Positions 42,452 to 53,611 of a DNA stretch of 64,000 nt are shown in pieces. A program made the position numbers and the translations under genes. The DNA is from Rhodosorus marinus (taxonomy: Eukaryota; Rhodophyta; Stylonematophyceae; Stylonematales; Stylonemataceae): assembly GCA_029953675.1 (NCBI GenBank), contig JAMWBK010000009.1, positions 1 through 64,000 on the forward strand, read 5' to 3'. How positions within the stretch are numbered: the stretch's first letter is position 1; each line of letters begins with the position of its first letter. The notes below the pieces were generated by a model. It did no database searches, was not told the origin of the DNA, and worked only from the letters and a program-made list of their open reading frames with translations.

Positions 42452-43985
42452 AAACTTTACGGGCAGCTGGTCTCGGAGCTCCGTCGGTTGCCTCGTGGCT
42501 TCCTGCATTGCTCGTCGTTGCTTTGTCGATATTGCTGCAGTCAGCGGCTCACCTAGTGGTTCCGCTCGCTCCCGACTCAGCGGGTCGGTGGCTGGCAACC
42601 CGTGCCGACGACGAGAGCTTTGGTGAGCTGTGATACTTCTTAGATGAGGAGTTGGGTCATCTTCCGCGCCCCACCCGTGATATCGTTCGTGCCCAATTGG
42701 GCCTACCCCTACGTCTGGGCCGTCTAGACCTCTGTAAACCGAGCTGTTATCCAACCAGCGGCCGTGGTCGGGTCTTGGGGGACCGCCCTCCCTACTTGAA
42801 CGCGTTGAGCGTGTCCAGTTTCCGAAATTTGGAGGTCAGTCTTTCCAGTGGTGATCTACACTCTAGTGCCCCTGAAAGTCCCTGTGGTTTGTTTCTCGAG
42901 GTGCAATCGGCGAAGTCATCATCTGTACCAGTCTCCCTGCCGACCTGCACATACGCTGGCCGGCTGACGAGCCGTTATTGCGCGGGCTCGCTGCCCCGCG
43001 AGCCGACCAGCAGCCAGTCCTGTACCTCCCGCGCTTGATCTTGTGGTGGCTGGGGAAACAGACTTCCCTCGCGATCCTCCTCATGATGGACCAGGCTCTT
43101 GTAGTCGCGTCCCCGCACGCACGGATGAGTTGCAAAACACCTTTTCTTTGGACTTTTCGCGCGGATGGTCTCATTTTCCCGACATCGCGCCCGCCTGCGT
43201 AGTCTTGGGGGTTGTATTAGATCTCAGTGGCTCATGACCGTCCCCGCTTTTCCGCCACTAAATGACACTCACAGATTGCGAAGTGCGCACTTCTCGGCGC
43301 TTCTTGCATCGGCCGCCCGGGCCTTCCGAGATGGGTTCGCCGTGCCCCTATGCTCTCAGAACGAAGACACAGCGTATTTTGGCACCCACATGCTCACCAG
43401 CTGCCCCGCTGTGAAAGACGCCCGAACCCGCCGACATATGCGGATCTTGAACCTCCTATACCGCGAACTTCGGCCTATCGTACGGCAACCAGGTCTTGAA
43501 AGTGAACTTGAGAAGCCCCTGCCTGTCGCAGACTACCAAAATGATGAACGCCGCGCGGCTGACCTCGTGGTCACCTGTGACTATAGCCGCCGTACGACGT
43601 ACGTTGATCTTGTTTCCCCAATCCCCAGGCTATTTACCGGCTGCGGGAGAGCGCGGTGGATTTACTGCTGCCAGTATGAGACGTCGCAGAGAGTTGAAAC
43701 ATGCGGGTGCTTTGTCTTCCCCAGGCATTCGTATTCGGTTCTAGCTCATCTCCTGGTACCTCTGGTCATTGAGTGATTTGGGTTTATGGACTCCGTTGGT
43801 TTTCGTTGGCTTCAGGAAGTGTTCCGCGAACGCCCTGACCGTCTGTCCCCGGTGTTTACCCGTTTTAAGTTTCTTGCTGTGGCGTATGAACGCTGCTTTG
43901 GTGTTGGAGGCGCGCGATCTTCGCCGCGCTTAGTCTTTTTTTTCCCCTCGGGGGTTGCTCTTTCAGTTTCGGATTAAGCAAAATC
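42452..43985 (+). mobile_element. Family C RLE retrotransposon, 3' half
   Basis: Several frames carry, in order: the RT thumb (RDIVRAQLGLPLRLGRLDL, about 42.66 kb); a knuckle-like region (about 43.2-43.4 kb, SQNEDTAYFGTHMLTSC); 'ARTRRHMRILNLLYRELRPIV'; the RLE core RRAADLVVTCDYSRRTTYVDL (43.55-43.62 kb); and the C-terminus 'MDSVGFRWLQEVFRERPDR'. The 3' end has the CCCCTCGGGGG hairpin and the TTTCGGATTAAGCAAAATCATTCC terminus. Multiple frameshifts show that it is dead. It starts next to the tRNA-like fragment. Confidence 0.7.
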
Positions 43986-44254
43986 ATTCCACTAGAAGAT
44001 GCAACTCAAGAGTTAAGTACAGAATCTAGTCCTCAATTCCGAAGCCTAATTCTGAGCATTGCTTCGGCGGTAGGTCGCCCTTCGGTGTCTCATCTAGAAA
44101 AGCATCTAAAAATAGCACCCACGGTACCGGATACGGTTCCAAACTAATCCACGCATTCTAAGTCCATCAAGAACCCGGGGTATCTCTGATGATCCTACAT
44201 CAAGTCCTAGCACTCTAGATGGCCTACAGTTTCCAAATGCGGAAGTTTCACTCT

Positions 44255-44380
44255 GAGGATCGTTCGACCCCGGGTTTGGCACCAGCAGCTCAATCCATTT
44301 GCCTTCGCTTCCTATTGAGGAACGGTCAACCCCGAGCTTAGCATCAGCTGCTCAATTCAGTTGCCTGCGATTCCCACTGA
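44255..44380. repeat. Two diverged 62-nt direct repeats
   Basis: Units starting at 44255 and 44317 share GAGGAnCGnTCnACCCCG..GCA.CAGC.GCTCAAT..nTTGCCT..G.TTCC. They lie upstream of the SLC52-like gene; no function is evident. The rest of 43986-44775 shows no gene. Confidence 0.5.
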
Positions 44381-44775
44381 TTGATGAGGATGAATCCTCA
44401 ACAAGCTCTGTCAATCTCAGGGGCAAGTGCAATCTTGACTAGTTACGCTGTAGCGCTACATGGGCTCCGTTCTCCGGGTTTTTTGGTTTCCTCCTCTCAA
44501 GAGTCGCTGCTTTCCCTGAATGAAGAATGTACGTTTATTGAAAGATGTGAGCCGTCGTTTGCAGGGTGGTGAGGGGTTGACAGCAACGTCCGCCCGCGGG
44601 GGTCTTTAATGGTTGAGCTGGTGTCTTACAATTGGGTGCCAGTTACAAGGCACGTTTCTAGCATCCGTGTGGCTACGTGCACTTGTGGAAATGTGAACTG
44701 AATCTGAATCCGACCGGATCAATAGAGGACTCAGCTCCTAGCATTGGGAAGGGGTCTAACGTTGGGAATAGAAAC

Positions 44776-46011
44776 ATGCCTAGCAGAGCGATTGTAGCCA
44801 AGCATGTATTGTTTGCAATGGTCGGGATGGGGTCTGGATGGATGACTAGCGATGCAATTTGGGCGCAGAATCCAACGTTTGTAAAGCGTTTTGCGGCTGG
44901 ATTTCATCTACCGTCTTACCTGGCGATGACTGCTCAAGCATTAAGCGCTGTTACAATTGGTGCTCTGATGCTGCAGAGGGTCATCTACAGGGGCAGCTCG
45001 CCGCAATTTGGGGAGAGCACGTTTCATCGGCGGGTTATACTGATAATAACGTGTCTGCAGTTCGCCGGCCTCACCGCGCTTGTGTTTATGTGGGGAGTGA
45101 CGCTGTATTCTTGGCCCATCGTCTTGTTCATTGTTATTGGTTGCGGGCAAATTATTGGAATCTCCAATTCAATTGTCGTGCTGCCCTTTATATCGACAAG
45201 GTGTACCTCGAACCTAGTCTCTTCCGTCTCGACTGGTGTACAACTAAGCTCAATGATGGCTGGCCTGTTGGGTATTGCGCAGCAGCCAAGTCAGGGCACT
45301 GACGAAGCTTTTTCCACCAGTGTTTTCTTCATGATTTTCGCCGCTATTGCTGGGCTGGCAATCTGCAGCTGGTCCTACGTTTCTGGCACAAACCTGGGAA
45401 TTGATTCCATAGTATCCGAGAAGCCGTTGACTGACGTAGTTGAAAATGGAGAGGAAGCCGATGAAGTTTCTGATGGATCCATTTCGATTGGGTGTATGTA
45501 CGGACTCCTATTGCCTCTGGATATCGCAGCGTGGGGTATAGCGCCGTCGATTTTGCCCTTTGCCGCTGGAACACTAGCCGGCAGTTGTGACAGCACAAAT
45601 GAGGAGGCCCTTCAAACTCTACGGTACGCTATTTCTTTATCTTTTGTAGCCCTTCCGATAGCTGCATTCACCACCGCTGTCTTTCCAACATTTCGAAAAT
45701 GGGTTCTAGCGGCTATGTTCTGTGTTGGTGTATTCGCTTTCGCAATCGAAATGTCGATCCTAATGCGTGCGAAGCTCATTCTAGAGCTTTCTTGGGCTCC
45801 GTCGGTATTAATCGTCGCACATTTCGTGATGAGATTTATCGACACATATTTAATGACTACTGCGTTTCGGCTGATTACCTACAAGTTCTCTCTGACTGCT
45901 GATAAGTGGAGGCACTCCGAGAAACTTGGCTTGTTGCTTTCTATCTGTGGATTTCTCTCAACCCTCACCTCGTTTCTCTTGATTCATGAAAAGGTGATCC
46001 GCTGTGAATAG
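44776..46011 (+). CDS. SLC52/riboflavin-transporter-like membrane protein
   Basis: 411 codons from ATG 44776, the first ATG in frame. About 10-11 hydrophobic spans. The pattern resembles the SLC52 (RFVT) riboflavin transporter family: an early DAIW..NPTFV segment followed by 'FHLPSYLAMTAQALSAVTIGAL', then 'SIVVLPFISTRCTSNLVSSVSTGVQLSSMMAGLLGIAQQPSQ', which corresponds to the conserved FLP..L-VS-L--GEGLSG--P---A--Q region. A long hydrophilic loop (EKPLTDVVENGEEADEVSDGS) separates the two halves. Expected role: plasma-membrane uptake of riboflavin or a similar small molecule. Substrate is inferred from the family only; other 11-span carriers remain possible. Confidence 0.6.
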   Translation: MPSRAIVAKHVLFAMVGMGSGWMTSDAIWAQNPTFVKRFAAGFHLPSYLAMTAQALSAVTIGALMLQRVIYRGSSPQFGESTFHRRVILIITCLQFAGLTALVFMWGVTLYSWPIVLFIVIGCGQIIGISNSIVVLPFISTRCTSNLVSSVSTGVQLSSMMAGLLGIAQQPSQGTDEAFSTSVFFMIFAAIAGLAICSWSYVSGTNLGIDSIVSEKPLTDVVENGEEADEVSDGSISIGCMYGLLLPLDIAAWGIAPSILPFAAGTLAGSCDSTNEEALQTLRYAISLSFVALPIAAFTTAVFPTFRKWVLAAMFCVGVFAFAIEMSILMRAKLILELSWAPSVLIVAHFVMRFIDTYLMTTAFRLITYKFSLTADKWRHSEKLGLLLSICGFLSTLTSFLLIHEKVIRCE

Positions 46012-46390
46012 GCCTTGAGCAGCTTCGAAAGTATTCGCGGCTCTCTCTTCAATTGTTTGTCTATAAATAGAACATTCTGCTTCAGAAACGTGGCTTCTTG
46101 TGCTGAAATCCTACTCAACTCCAAGTTCAAGCTGTGCCTAGTACTTCTTGCTACCCCACACGAATAGAATCCGAGACTTTCATGCAAATTAGTAAGGCTC
46201 ATTGAGGAAAACCGGGTTTGATAGCAAAAAATTTATTCCAGCCCGGCTGGTTTAGCAACGTAGGCCTCTCAGCAAGTGGAGCTTCATTGATCAGTTGCAG
46301 AAGTCCAGAAATTTTGTTAGAGTAGTTCAAACTAAATCCTTCAATGGTTACCAACGGCCTTAGTGCCCAGAGCAGCAGGGTCCTTGCAAC
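46012..46390. other. No gene seen
   Basis: Downstream flank of the SLC52-like gene; only short open frames without recognisable domains. Confidence 0.35.
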
Positions 46391-46990
46391 GAATAAACTA
46401 AACGCTTTGGTGTTCGTTGCACACCGGGACGCGAACAATCCAATGAGAGGGTACTCACCCGCAACGAAATTATGAAAGAATGATGCAGGAACTCTGTCAC
46501 GCTGGGCACTCGAGTCCAGCAGCAGCAATGGTGTTTACAAATGGCTGTGGTGCCCGGGATAATCACCCGCAAGGAAATTATGATAAGAATGATGCAGGAA
46601 CTCGATCGATCACAAACTAGGCTCACGAGTCCAGCGGTAGCCCTGCCGAGCAATAACTTTTCCTATAAACTCGAATTCTATTGCTCGGCAGGGCTACCGC
46701 TGGAATAAGCTAAACGCTTAGGTGTTCGTTGCACACCGGGACGCGAACAATCCAATGAGAGGGTACTCACCCGCAACGAAATTATGAAAGAATGATGCAG
46801 GAACTCTGTCACGCTGGGCACTCGAGTCCAGCAGCAGCAATGGTGTTTACAAATGGCTGTGGTACCCGGGATAATCACCCGCAAGGAAATTATGATAAGA
46901 ATGATGCAGGAACTCGATCGATCACAAACTAGGCTCACGAGTCCAGCGGTAGCCCTGCCGAGCAATAGAATTCGAGTGTATAGGAAAAGT
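46391..46990. repeat. Duplicated 260-nt unit with an inverted spacer
   Basis: A unit (about 46391-46654) is repeated almost exactly at about 46706-46970. Between them lies an inverted copy of the sequence found at the end of the second unit: TCCAGCGGTAGCCCTGCCGA and its complement flank ACTTTTCC..GAATTC. Each unit itself contains two related halves built on CACCCGCAA(C/G)GAAATTATGA..GAATGATGCAGGAACTC. No protein is supported on either strand. Confidence 0.8.
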
Positions 46991-47249
46991 TCTGAAGCAC
47001 AGATCTGCGCGTAAGCCAATTCTCCTCTAAAACCACCTCAATTTCGTCTCCGACCAGTGAATTTTCGCTCCTCTCTTCGGGTGTGGAAACAGATGTGCAA
47101 ATGGGCTGGCTGATTTACTATTGGCGAGCTTTGAGAACTGGGATTCTTTCATCGCTCATTATCGAATGCTTTGGTATTTTAGACGGCGCTGTTTGTCGCT
47201 GGCTTTGTTAGGTCTTTCACAATGCCCACGGCCGTCGTGACACAGTCAA

Positions 47250-47646
47250 TCTTGACACAGTCAGCTCACGCAGTTGCTGACCCTCTGGCGCTTTTAAAAG
47301 CTGGGCTGTTGCTGGACTCCCATCATCAGCGGCTCCCTTTGTGCTCCTCAGGGTTAGCCCTAGGGAACCTCTTTCGCAGTCCGGGCTTGCTCATCCGTTT
47401 CTCCCCTTAGTTGTAGAGGTCTTTGGATTTTTACATAGCCCTCAGGGTGCTTGGTTGCGTGAGCGTTTCTGTGATCCCCCTGATGCTCTTTCTCGACTGT
47501 ATGCATCTCTGAGTCTGATTACATGCCTTTGTCGTGCTGCTAGTGCTGCAGCCGAGCTCCTTGTGCCCCTCCTAGCATATTGCATGGGCCCCGCTCCCTT
47601 CCGACCTCCGCTCGAATATGTGTACCTCGGACTAGGCACGCTCTAG
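47250..47646 (+). pseudogene. Degenerate RLE C-terminus of a further retrotransposon
   Basis: The frames encode 'FLPLVVEVFGFLHSPQGAWLRERFCDPPDALSRLYASLSLITCLCRAASAAAELL', which aligns with the family B C-terminus (FIVESFGHVDKSGLEWLRKCFAEHPTEYLALLRRLSVSLWRYSSDML). The upstream part is in another frame. It is the last trace of an old element. Confidence 0.6.
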
Positions 47647-48404
47647 ACAAAGGCTGCAGCTACCCGGATTGGCGGTATATTTCGACTATGTGGCTAAATG
47701 CAAAATTTCCGCAGGCTTTATGAACGGAACTGGAGTATTCGAAAGTGGAACAGAATTACTTCTGGCGCGTGCACGGTAGCGCTGAATGATGATCCGTTTA
47801 TTCAGAGCTGAATGAGTGTTCCTATGCTGATATCGGTGATACCCAACCGCGAGAACACTTTGAGCTGAAGCTGCAATGCTACTAGCGGCTACTAAATACT
47901 CATGATCAATTCACGGGATATTTTCGATTTCAGCGAATGGCGAAGTCGAAAAGGTCCAGTATTTCACAATAAAATTGACCTGTCCAATCAAGTGTGGCAA
48001 ACCGCCGAAACAATGAATCGTGCGCAAGATATTTTTGTTCCATCGGCCAGTTTGTGGCCACATAAGTAGATTGGGAGCAAATCATTGATTAAAAAAACTA
48101 ACAAACCTTCTGTCGTTCCTTTTGGCCGGAGCTGCAGCTGCGGATAGCTGCACAAGAGAAGGGTTTATCGCTTCGAGAAGGATAACATTTTGCAATTTAT
48201 GGATAAAACATAGTATCTGCAGCCCCTCCACCCTTCGAAATACTATATTCAAATAGCTCGGGATACCGCGTCCTTACTCACAAAAAAGCGAGCCTAAAAC
48301 GGCTGGAAAACCTGGAGAAATCGGCATTTTGATACCGAAGGACACAATCCTTAGTACATATATCAAAAAACTCGTCGCTTCACTGCTACCACAACAACGG
48401 GGAA
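47647..48404. other. No gene seen
   Basis: Upstream flank of the CCT-domain gene. AT-rich in parts; no open frame worth calling. Confidence 0.4.
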
Positions 48405-49199
48405 ATGAGGCTAGGGCAGGTTGCGGTGACTAGGAAAGAGTCGAGCGGGCATCGGGGGGCTAGGATGCAGAACAGCGAAATACTGCAGTCGCCCGCTCAA
48501 GGGTTTGCTTATGAGACGCCCAATCTGACGGCATCTATAGATGCGCACGTAACGGCGAGGAAAGATGGTTCAACGGCGGAAAGAGATGGTATCAAAGACT
48601 CCTTTGCTCACTTATTCACGCCGAGCTTTGGAGGAATAACTCCGCTGCTCGGCAATGGGTTGCCTTCTGGGGGCCTCAAGCATTCATCGGGAGCAACGCC
48701 GTCCCTAGCCTACCTGGACGATGCTTTGGTACCGAATGCACGGAAAAGTGAGAATTTATTTTCACCTTCGCTTACTCCTGCATTTATCGAACATGGCGAG
48801 AGAGTCCATGCGTTTGGGGAGATGAGTAGCGAAATTTACCCAAGCTTTGATGACCGCGTAGTACCCGCGGCCAATTTTCCCTCGCGGCCTGAAGTCAAGG
48901 TACAGCGAGGTTCAGCTCTAGTGCCGAAGGCTACCCAAAAGAGGAAACGCCAGCCGCCTACTAAAGAGCCTGCCAAGGACAGTACGCCGCTGAAGGACTC
49001 CAAGAAGGCGAAATTTGACTTGACCAGAGAGACCTTAACGCGAGAGTTGCAGAAAAAGACTAGAGAGGCGGCGATTGTGAGATGGAAACAAAAGAGAAGG
49101 GAGAGGTTGAGGGGAAAACACATTCGATACTCGTGTAGAAAGAAGTTGGCCGATGCAAGGCCCAGAGTCAAAGGGAGGTTTGTAAAGTCTGATTTATGA
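48405..49199 (+). CDS. CCT-domain transcriptional regulator
   Basis: 264 codons from ATG 48405. The C-terminal 45 residues form a CCT domain (CONSTANS, CO-like, TOC1): REAAIVRWKQKRRERLRGKHIRYSCRKKLADARPRVKGRFVK, with the conserved Arg/Lys helix, the RYSCRK..A..RPR core and the KGRFVK end. The rest is Ser/Pro/Gly-rich and probably disordered, with a basic stretch (QKRKRQPPTKEP) that may act as a nuclear localisation signal. No B-box or response-regulator domain is present, so it is a CMF-type (CCT-only) protein. Such proteins regulate light, clock and photosynthesis genes in plants and algae. A single exon is sufficient. Confidence 0.8.
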   Translation: MRLGQVAVTRKESSGHRGARMQNSEILQSPAQGFAYETPNLTASIDAHVTARKDGSTAERDGIKDSFAHLFTPSFGGITPLLGNGLPSGGLKHSSGATPSLAYLDDALVPNARKSENLFSPSLTPAFIEHGERVHAFGEMSSEIYPSFDDRVVPAANFPSRPEVKVQRGSALVPKATQKRKRQPPTKEPAKDSTPLKDSKKAKFDLTRETLTRELQKKTREAAIVRWKQKRRERLRGKHIRYSCRKKLADARPRVKGRFVKSDL

Positions 49200-50610
49200 T
49201 GACCTTTGATTGCTATTGCGTATGTGGTATGTATTAGTGTTAGCGAGAAATCAACCCGAAGAACGAGTAAATGTTTGCGACTATGTATGGTGTGTTTTGA
49301 TCAACCCACTTCTACTTTTCAATTTCTGCGGTGGAAAGAGTGTTTGCTTAAGAGACCTGCCAATCGGTTTCCTCTTCCCGTCGGAAAAGAGTGGACGTTA
49401 ACGTGAGGGTCATATTTGCGGAACGGCCCGTAACTAAGTTGTGGAAAGTTCGATCGAACGGTTTTACCCTAATGCGCACTGTTCGCAAGGAACTGGAGCA
49501 CGGCTTCTCTGTCAGGTTGGCTAGGAAACTTCCACACAGTCAAGCGACAATGGAAGCACCCTGAATCGAGAGCTATATCCTTGAGTGAATCCTAGCCTTG
49601 TCAGCTGATTTCGGAGTCGGTTTTGTGCATATTCGGCGAACCGAATGGTGGGTATCCGAAACTATGTGAACCTGTCATGAACAAGGCCGAACCTGTTGTA
49701 TGGCTGGCGAGGATTCATTGTCGTAACAGCGAAGAAGTTAGAACCCGTTTAGGAACTAACGCCGATAGGACCAGCAAATTTGAAATCTGAAAAGGAAGCT
49801 TTTGCGTCGCCAACGATGCTCAGGTGATCCCTGAGCTCCCCAACAAGCAAAGAAGGCAAGAACTGAAAGACTAGTCAATTTATAATAGCGCCGTGGTAAT
49901 CTTTGTAAGTTCCACACATTTCGTCATCTTGGGTGTCAGCGGAGAAGCCGCCCACCTTGTTCCGCATTGTAAACATTGCTTTCGCTGCAGATAAGCATGG
50001 CATTGCCAACGAACGTTCGGAGAGTCAATCCAGTTCTGAATACCTACGACAGTTACCATATTCTCAAAAAGAAGCTTTTTCAAAGCACTTATGCCAGAGT
50101 TGACACTAGATGTGCTTGCCAGGATCTCTTCTTGAAAACTAAACTTCAAGCCCCAAGTAGGTCGATTGATCTACACATCAATCGAAATTTTGATTGTCCG
50201 TCGCACTAGCTGCGCTCGCGCCAAAAAAACCTCCGCCCAGAATCGAACCCAGCATGCAGGCACGTGCACAATCCGTACGGGGCGGGAAGGATGGGAGCAT
50301 GAACTTTTGACGCGTTTGGAAAGGGTTGAATGTGCGAGGGGGCCTAAGGCAAGTCTGTGATTTGTGCATTGAGAACTTTTAGTCTAGGCCGTTATGAGAA
50401 ACAGGATTTCTGCTGCTGCTCGAATTCGCAATTGATAGGATTCACAGGAGTGCGCTTCGAATCGAGCAAACGGTGTTTTCTCCATTGTGTCAGAGTCGTG
50501 GTCTTACCGTTTGACCTAGAGCGGAATCCTCAGAAGTGCGGATTGTGTCTGGTAGACCTTGTGAATCCATTGGTGACGGTGCTGGAGAACGGGTGAGTTG
50601 CTCTATCGAC
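49200..50610. other. No confident gene
   Basis: A minus-strand frame at 49880-50149 has several Cys (QCHAYLQRKQCLQCG) but no family I recognise. Near 50222-50250 (minus) is a tRNA T-loop-like string (GGGTTCGATTC) followed by seven T, without the rest of a tRNA. The remainder is featureless. Confidence 0.35.
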
Positions 50611-52894
50611 ATGAATATTGAAGCAGAGCTTGAGGCGAGATTAGATGGTTTGGATGTGTCCGAAGTTCTTGCCGACGGTACCTTCATTCCGGATCCTGGA
50701 GCTCGGGAAGCTCTTGGTTCCTTACACGCATTGCGGGTTGTAAGCCACGCCTCGGAGGTCAGTGAGCTTAAAGGCGATGCTGGTGAGCTACGAAAATGGT
50801 GTACAAAGTCCATTGAATCACTTGACGCAACTGCGTTCGAGACTAGCAGAATCATGGACGCAGTTGCTGCAATTAGGTCAACTCAGATGGGCTTTTTGGC
50901 AGTGAAGAAGGTTGAAAACCGAAAAGGTGAACCGCGGCGCACACCTCGCCTGGCAATGTCGTTCGCGTAAGTTGACCCTTAGCGTCTGCGTTTTCCTGGA
51001 CTGATCTAGAGTACGAGGAATCAATTGATATCGGTGTAATAAGAGCGAAAAGAAAATTACTTAAGCACGCGGCGAACATTCTGAAACAGCAGGCGCGCAT
51101 TCTCAAAGAATGGGCCCCGAAAGAGAGCGAGTTTGTTTCGTACGTGTGTCCCTATCATTAGAATTTTGTTCTCCACAGCGGCGCCTTTCGGGTTTTAAGA
51201 GCGAGAATGGTCTGCTCGAACTCAGACGTACAATGGACCGTCTCATGGATACGGTGCTTATATTTGCCTGTGCCAATGCCTGCGTACCGAATTTTTGTAG
51301 GTGTATCCTTGCTGTCAGACGCACTTGCGGTGGGATCGGAAGGGAGTCGAAGAAGGGAGATCCGATAGTGGAAGTCGGCGGAGGAAATAAGGTTGTCATG
51401 GTCAGAGGAAGCAACGATCGGCTCACGGAGGCTTCGAAGACGACGATGATCTTCTCTCTGGAAAGAATAACCGACGGTGAAAGAGCCGATGGTACTTTGC
51501 TTCAAAGATGTTGCTTGCCCGTTAGAAGAAGCACATGCTTCAATGAATTGAATCCTTGCACCTCTTCTCTCATGGATTGCTAGGCAATTCTCCAATATCC
51601 CCTGCTTTCGATGTACGGCACAATGAGGGGATCGCAGCAATTGCCAAGAAGTCTGAAGCGTTAATCTCCGCAATCAGACAAGCGAGAGCTGGAACTTTCC
51701 GACGAAAGGTTTTCTCAGAGTTCTTGTCTGATGCTTCATCATCCGCGCATGTGATCGAAGTTGGCACGAGGACGTTAACCATCGAGTGCGGGCCTTATCT
51801 CGTACTCCGGATCAACCAAGGGATCGCAAAGGAAGCCGATCAGAGATATCATTCCAAACCGTCCACAAAAAGTTCTGAACGGAGGTCCCGGCTATTATCC
51901 ATGTCATCGGTTGATGGACATCTACGAAAGAAGCGCACAAAATTCGAACTAGACGATTTCACCCGAGAAGTTTCAGCTCGAGAAGCAGTGCATGACTTTG
52001 AGAAAGCTGTAGATACTGTTTGCGAGTGGTGCGCTACAACTGCTCTGTTATCTCGCGCGTCAGAATTATCCGAACTTTTGGTTTCCTCCGTCGCTAACCA
52101 CCCGTCCGTATTCCAGGCTTCGACTTCGGGCGGAGTGGACGAGATCTAGTGAAAATTTTGCGCTTTTTCGAGTCCGGATATTCTCAACGGATGCCGATGG
52201 TGATGGACCTTCTGAGCTGCTGGCAACTCTGGAGCCATGCGCAGAGCCTTGCACAAGTACGCCCTACTACCCACGCGAGCTTCAGTGATAGTGATAGCTG
52301 GCAGCATGGAGCACTGACAAACAAGTACTGAACTCTCGTCGTCGAATCGCATGTTCGCTCTTACTTTTTCGTGAATAGTTTTGGTGACCCCCGCATTTGG
52401 CGCGATAATTCCATCTGCAGATATTCTCCGGGTAGGAGGGGAGGACTTTCCAGGATCGTTTCGAACTATCAGTTGTGAGCAAGAGCTCGCTTCAATTCTT
52501 TGTCCTCTTCTCTGTATTCGAGTCCTAGAAGTAAGCCCGATCAAAACCCTGTGTTTCTATGCTCCCAATTGCACGGCCATAACAACCACCTGGTTGACTA
52601 AGTGCGTTTGTGAAATCCGGTCTTTTTCTTGCCATTCTATATAAGGCCCTCGAATCTGCCGCTCAATCGAGCGAACCATCGCTACTTGACTTGGACAGGC
52701 ACGGGTTCACTCTCACCGTACAATGCAGGCGCACAGGACGCCATCTGCGAGCTAAGGTTTGGCCGGAGGGCAACCCGGAGCGACCGGACGTATCCGTTTG
52801 GTTGGATGGCACAGTAGTTAAAATGCCTGCGTTATGCGATCGACTCCTCGCGTGGAAGCGATTGCTTCGAATCATCGTTACTCGAAAGCGATGA
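50611..52894 (+). CDS. MED17: Divergent MED17-like Mediator subunit, multi-exon
   Basis: Several colinear open segments follow the order of MED17, a head-module subunit of the Mediator complex that links activators to RNA polymerase II. They are: 'DVSEVLADGTFIP' and the LRKWCTKSIESL helix (exon 1, 50611-50926); 'AKRKLLKHAANILKQQARILKEWAPKESEFV' (exon 2 from 51010, intron 50927-51009, phase 1); 'RRKVFSEFLSDASSSAHVIEVGTRTLTIECGPYLVLRIN' and the FEKAVDTVCEWCATTALLSRASEL helix (about 51600-52140); 'SFRTISCEQELASILCPLL' (to about 52531); and the C-terminal beta domain (intron 3' end at about 52645, ALESAAQ to 52894). The boundaries between 51140-51600 and 52140-52400 are not resolved. The assignment rests on matching several blocks in order, each weak alone. 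Confidence 0.55.
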
Positions 52895-53070
52895 ACCTTC
52901 AGTCTCCAAGGTGAAGGCCTAGGAGACTGATACGATAGGGGCGAATGCCTAACGACTAGGTGTATCGGATGGAAGGTCCTTGCCCTTAACAGTGCCCACC
53001 CCCTCTAAACCCCGAAATGTCTTATTGGGCAGCTTTCTTCGGAGCTTTATTAAACCAAAATGCAATCGAT

Positions 53071-53611
53071 CTAATAGGTGCCGGCTCTGGCAACGAGCAC
53101 AGGGCATGAGCAGTTTGCGATACAGTGCGCGGAAACAGAACCTCCTAGTCCCCGTACCGATTGCATAGTGTCCCGCCCCACGATGAGAAGGTCTGCCTTG
53201 ATCATGGTGCAGTACTCTTCGAGAACCTGGTGAGGAGCTCCGGGCCTGGTCTCCGTTGTGATCGGAATTCCTATCTTCTCTGCTTCGACCCGCATGTTGC
53301 GAAGAACTTTTTCCCCTTGATCGACTTCCTCCTTCTGGATCCTTCCCCAGTACTCATCCAAGAGGAACGTTCCTACGATGCACATGTGCAAGGATTTCAT
53401 GAGGATGCAAACATGTGAGAACTTCAGAATAACAGCTCTACACTAAGGGAGACAGAGTACTCAGCTCACCAAATCCAAACATAGCCTTCTCCGGAATACA
53501 GTAAATGGCGACAACATGATCATCTGGTTTCAGGACGATCTTGGCTGCCCATTCGAGCAGTTTCTTGGACTCCTCACTTTGGTCCACGGCAACAACAATC
53601 TTTCGAGGCAT
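53071..53611 (-). CDS. Universal stress protein (USP domain)
   Basis: Two exons: 53611-53470 and 53372-53071, with intron 53373-53469 (GTGAGC..CGTAG, phase 1). The product is about 147 residues, the usual USP length. It starts PRKIVVAVDQSEESKKLLEWAAKIVLKPDDHVVAIYC (strand 1, helix 1, strand 2), continues FGFGTFLLDEYWGRIQ.. across the splice, and ends with ADLLIVGRDTMQSVRGLGGSVSAHCIANCSCPVLVAR. The nucleotide loop normally reads G-x2-G-x9-G-S/T; here the second Gly is Thr (GRDT), while GGS is kept, so ATP binding may be altered. A longer upstream frame exists to 53740 but the ATG at 53611 gives the canonical N-terminus. Likely a cytosolic stress-response protein. Confidence 0.85.

Noticed and set aside
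42410-42754. Minus-strand frame ending NSGNRTRDLSQ
   Set aside because: This peptide is a known artefact of translating the reverse strand of a tRNA T arm.
49880-50149. Cys-containing minus-strand frame
   Set aside because: No recognisable motif spacing or family; no splice signals that join it to another exon.
50178-50260. Possible tRNA on the minus strand ending before seven T
   Set aside because: The T-loop string is present but the T stem does not pair well and no acceptor 5' strand or D arm is found.
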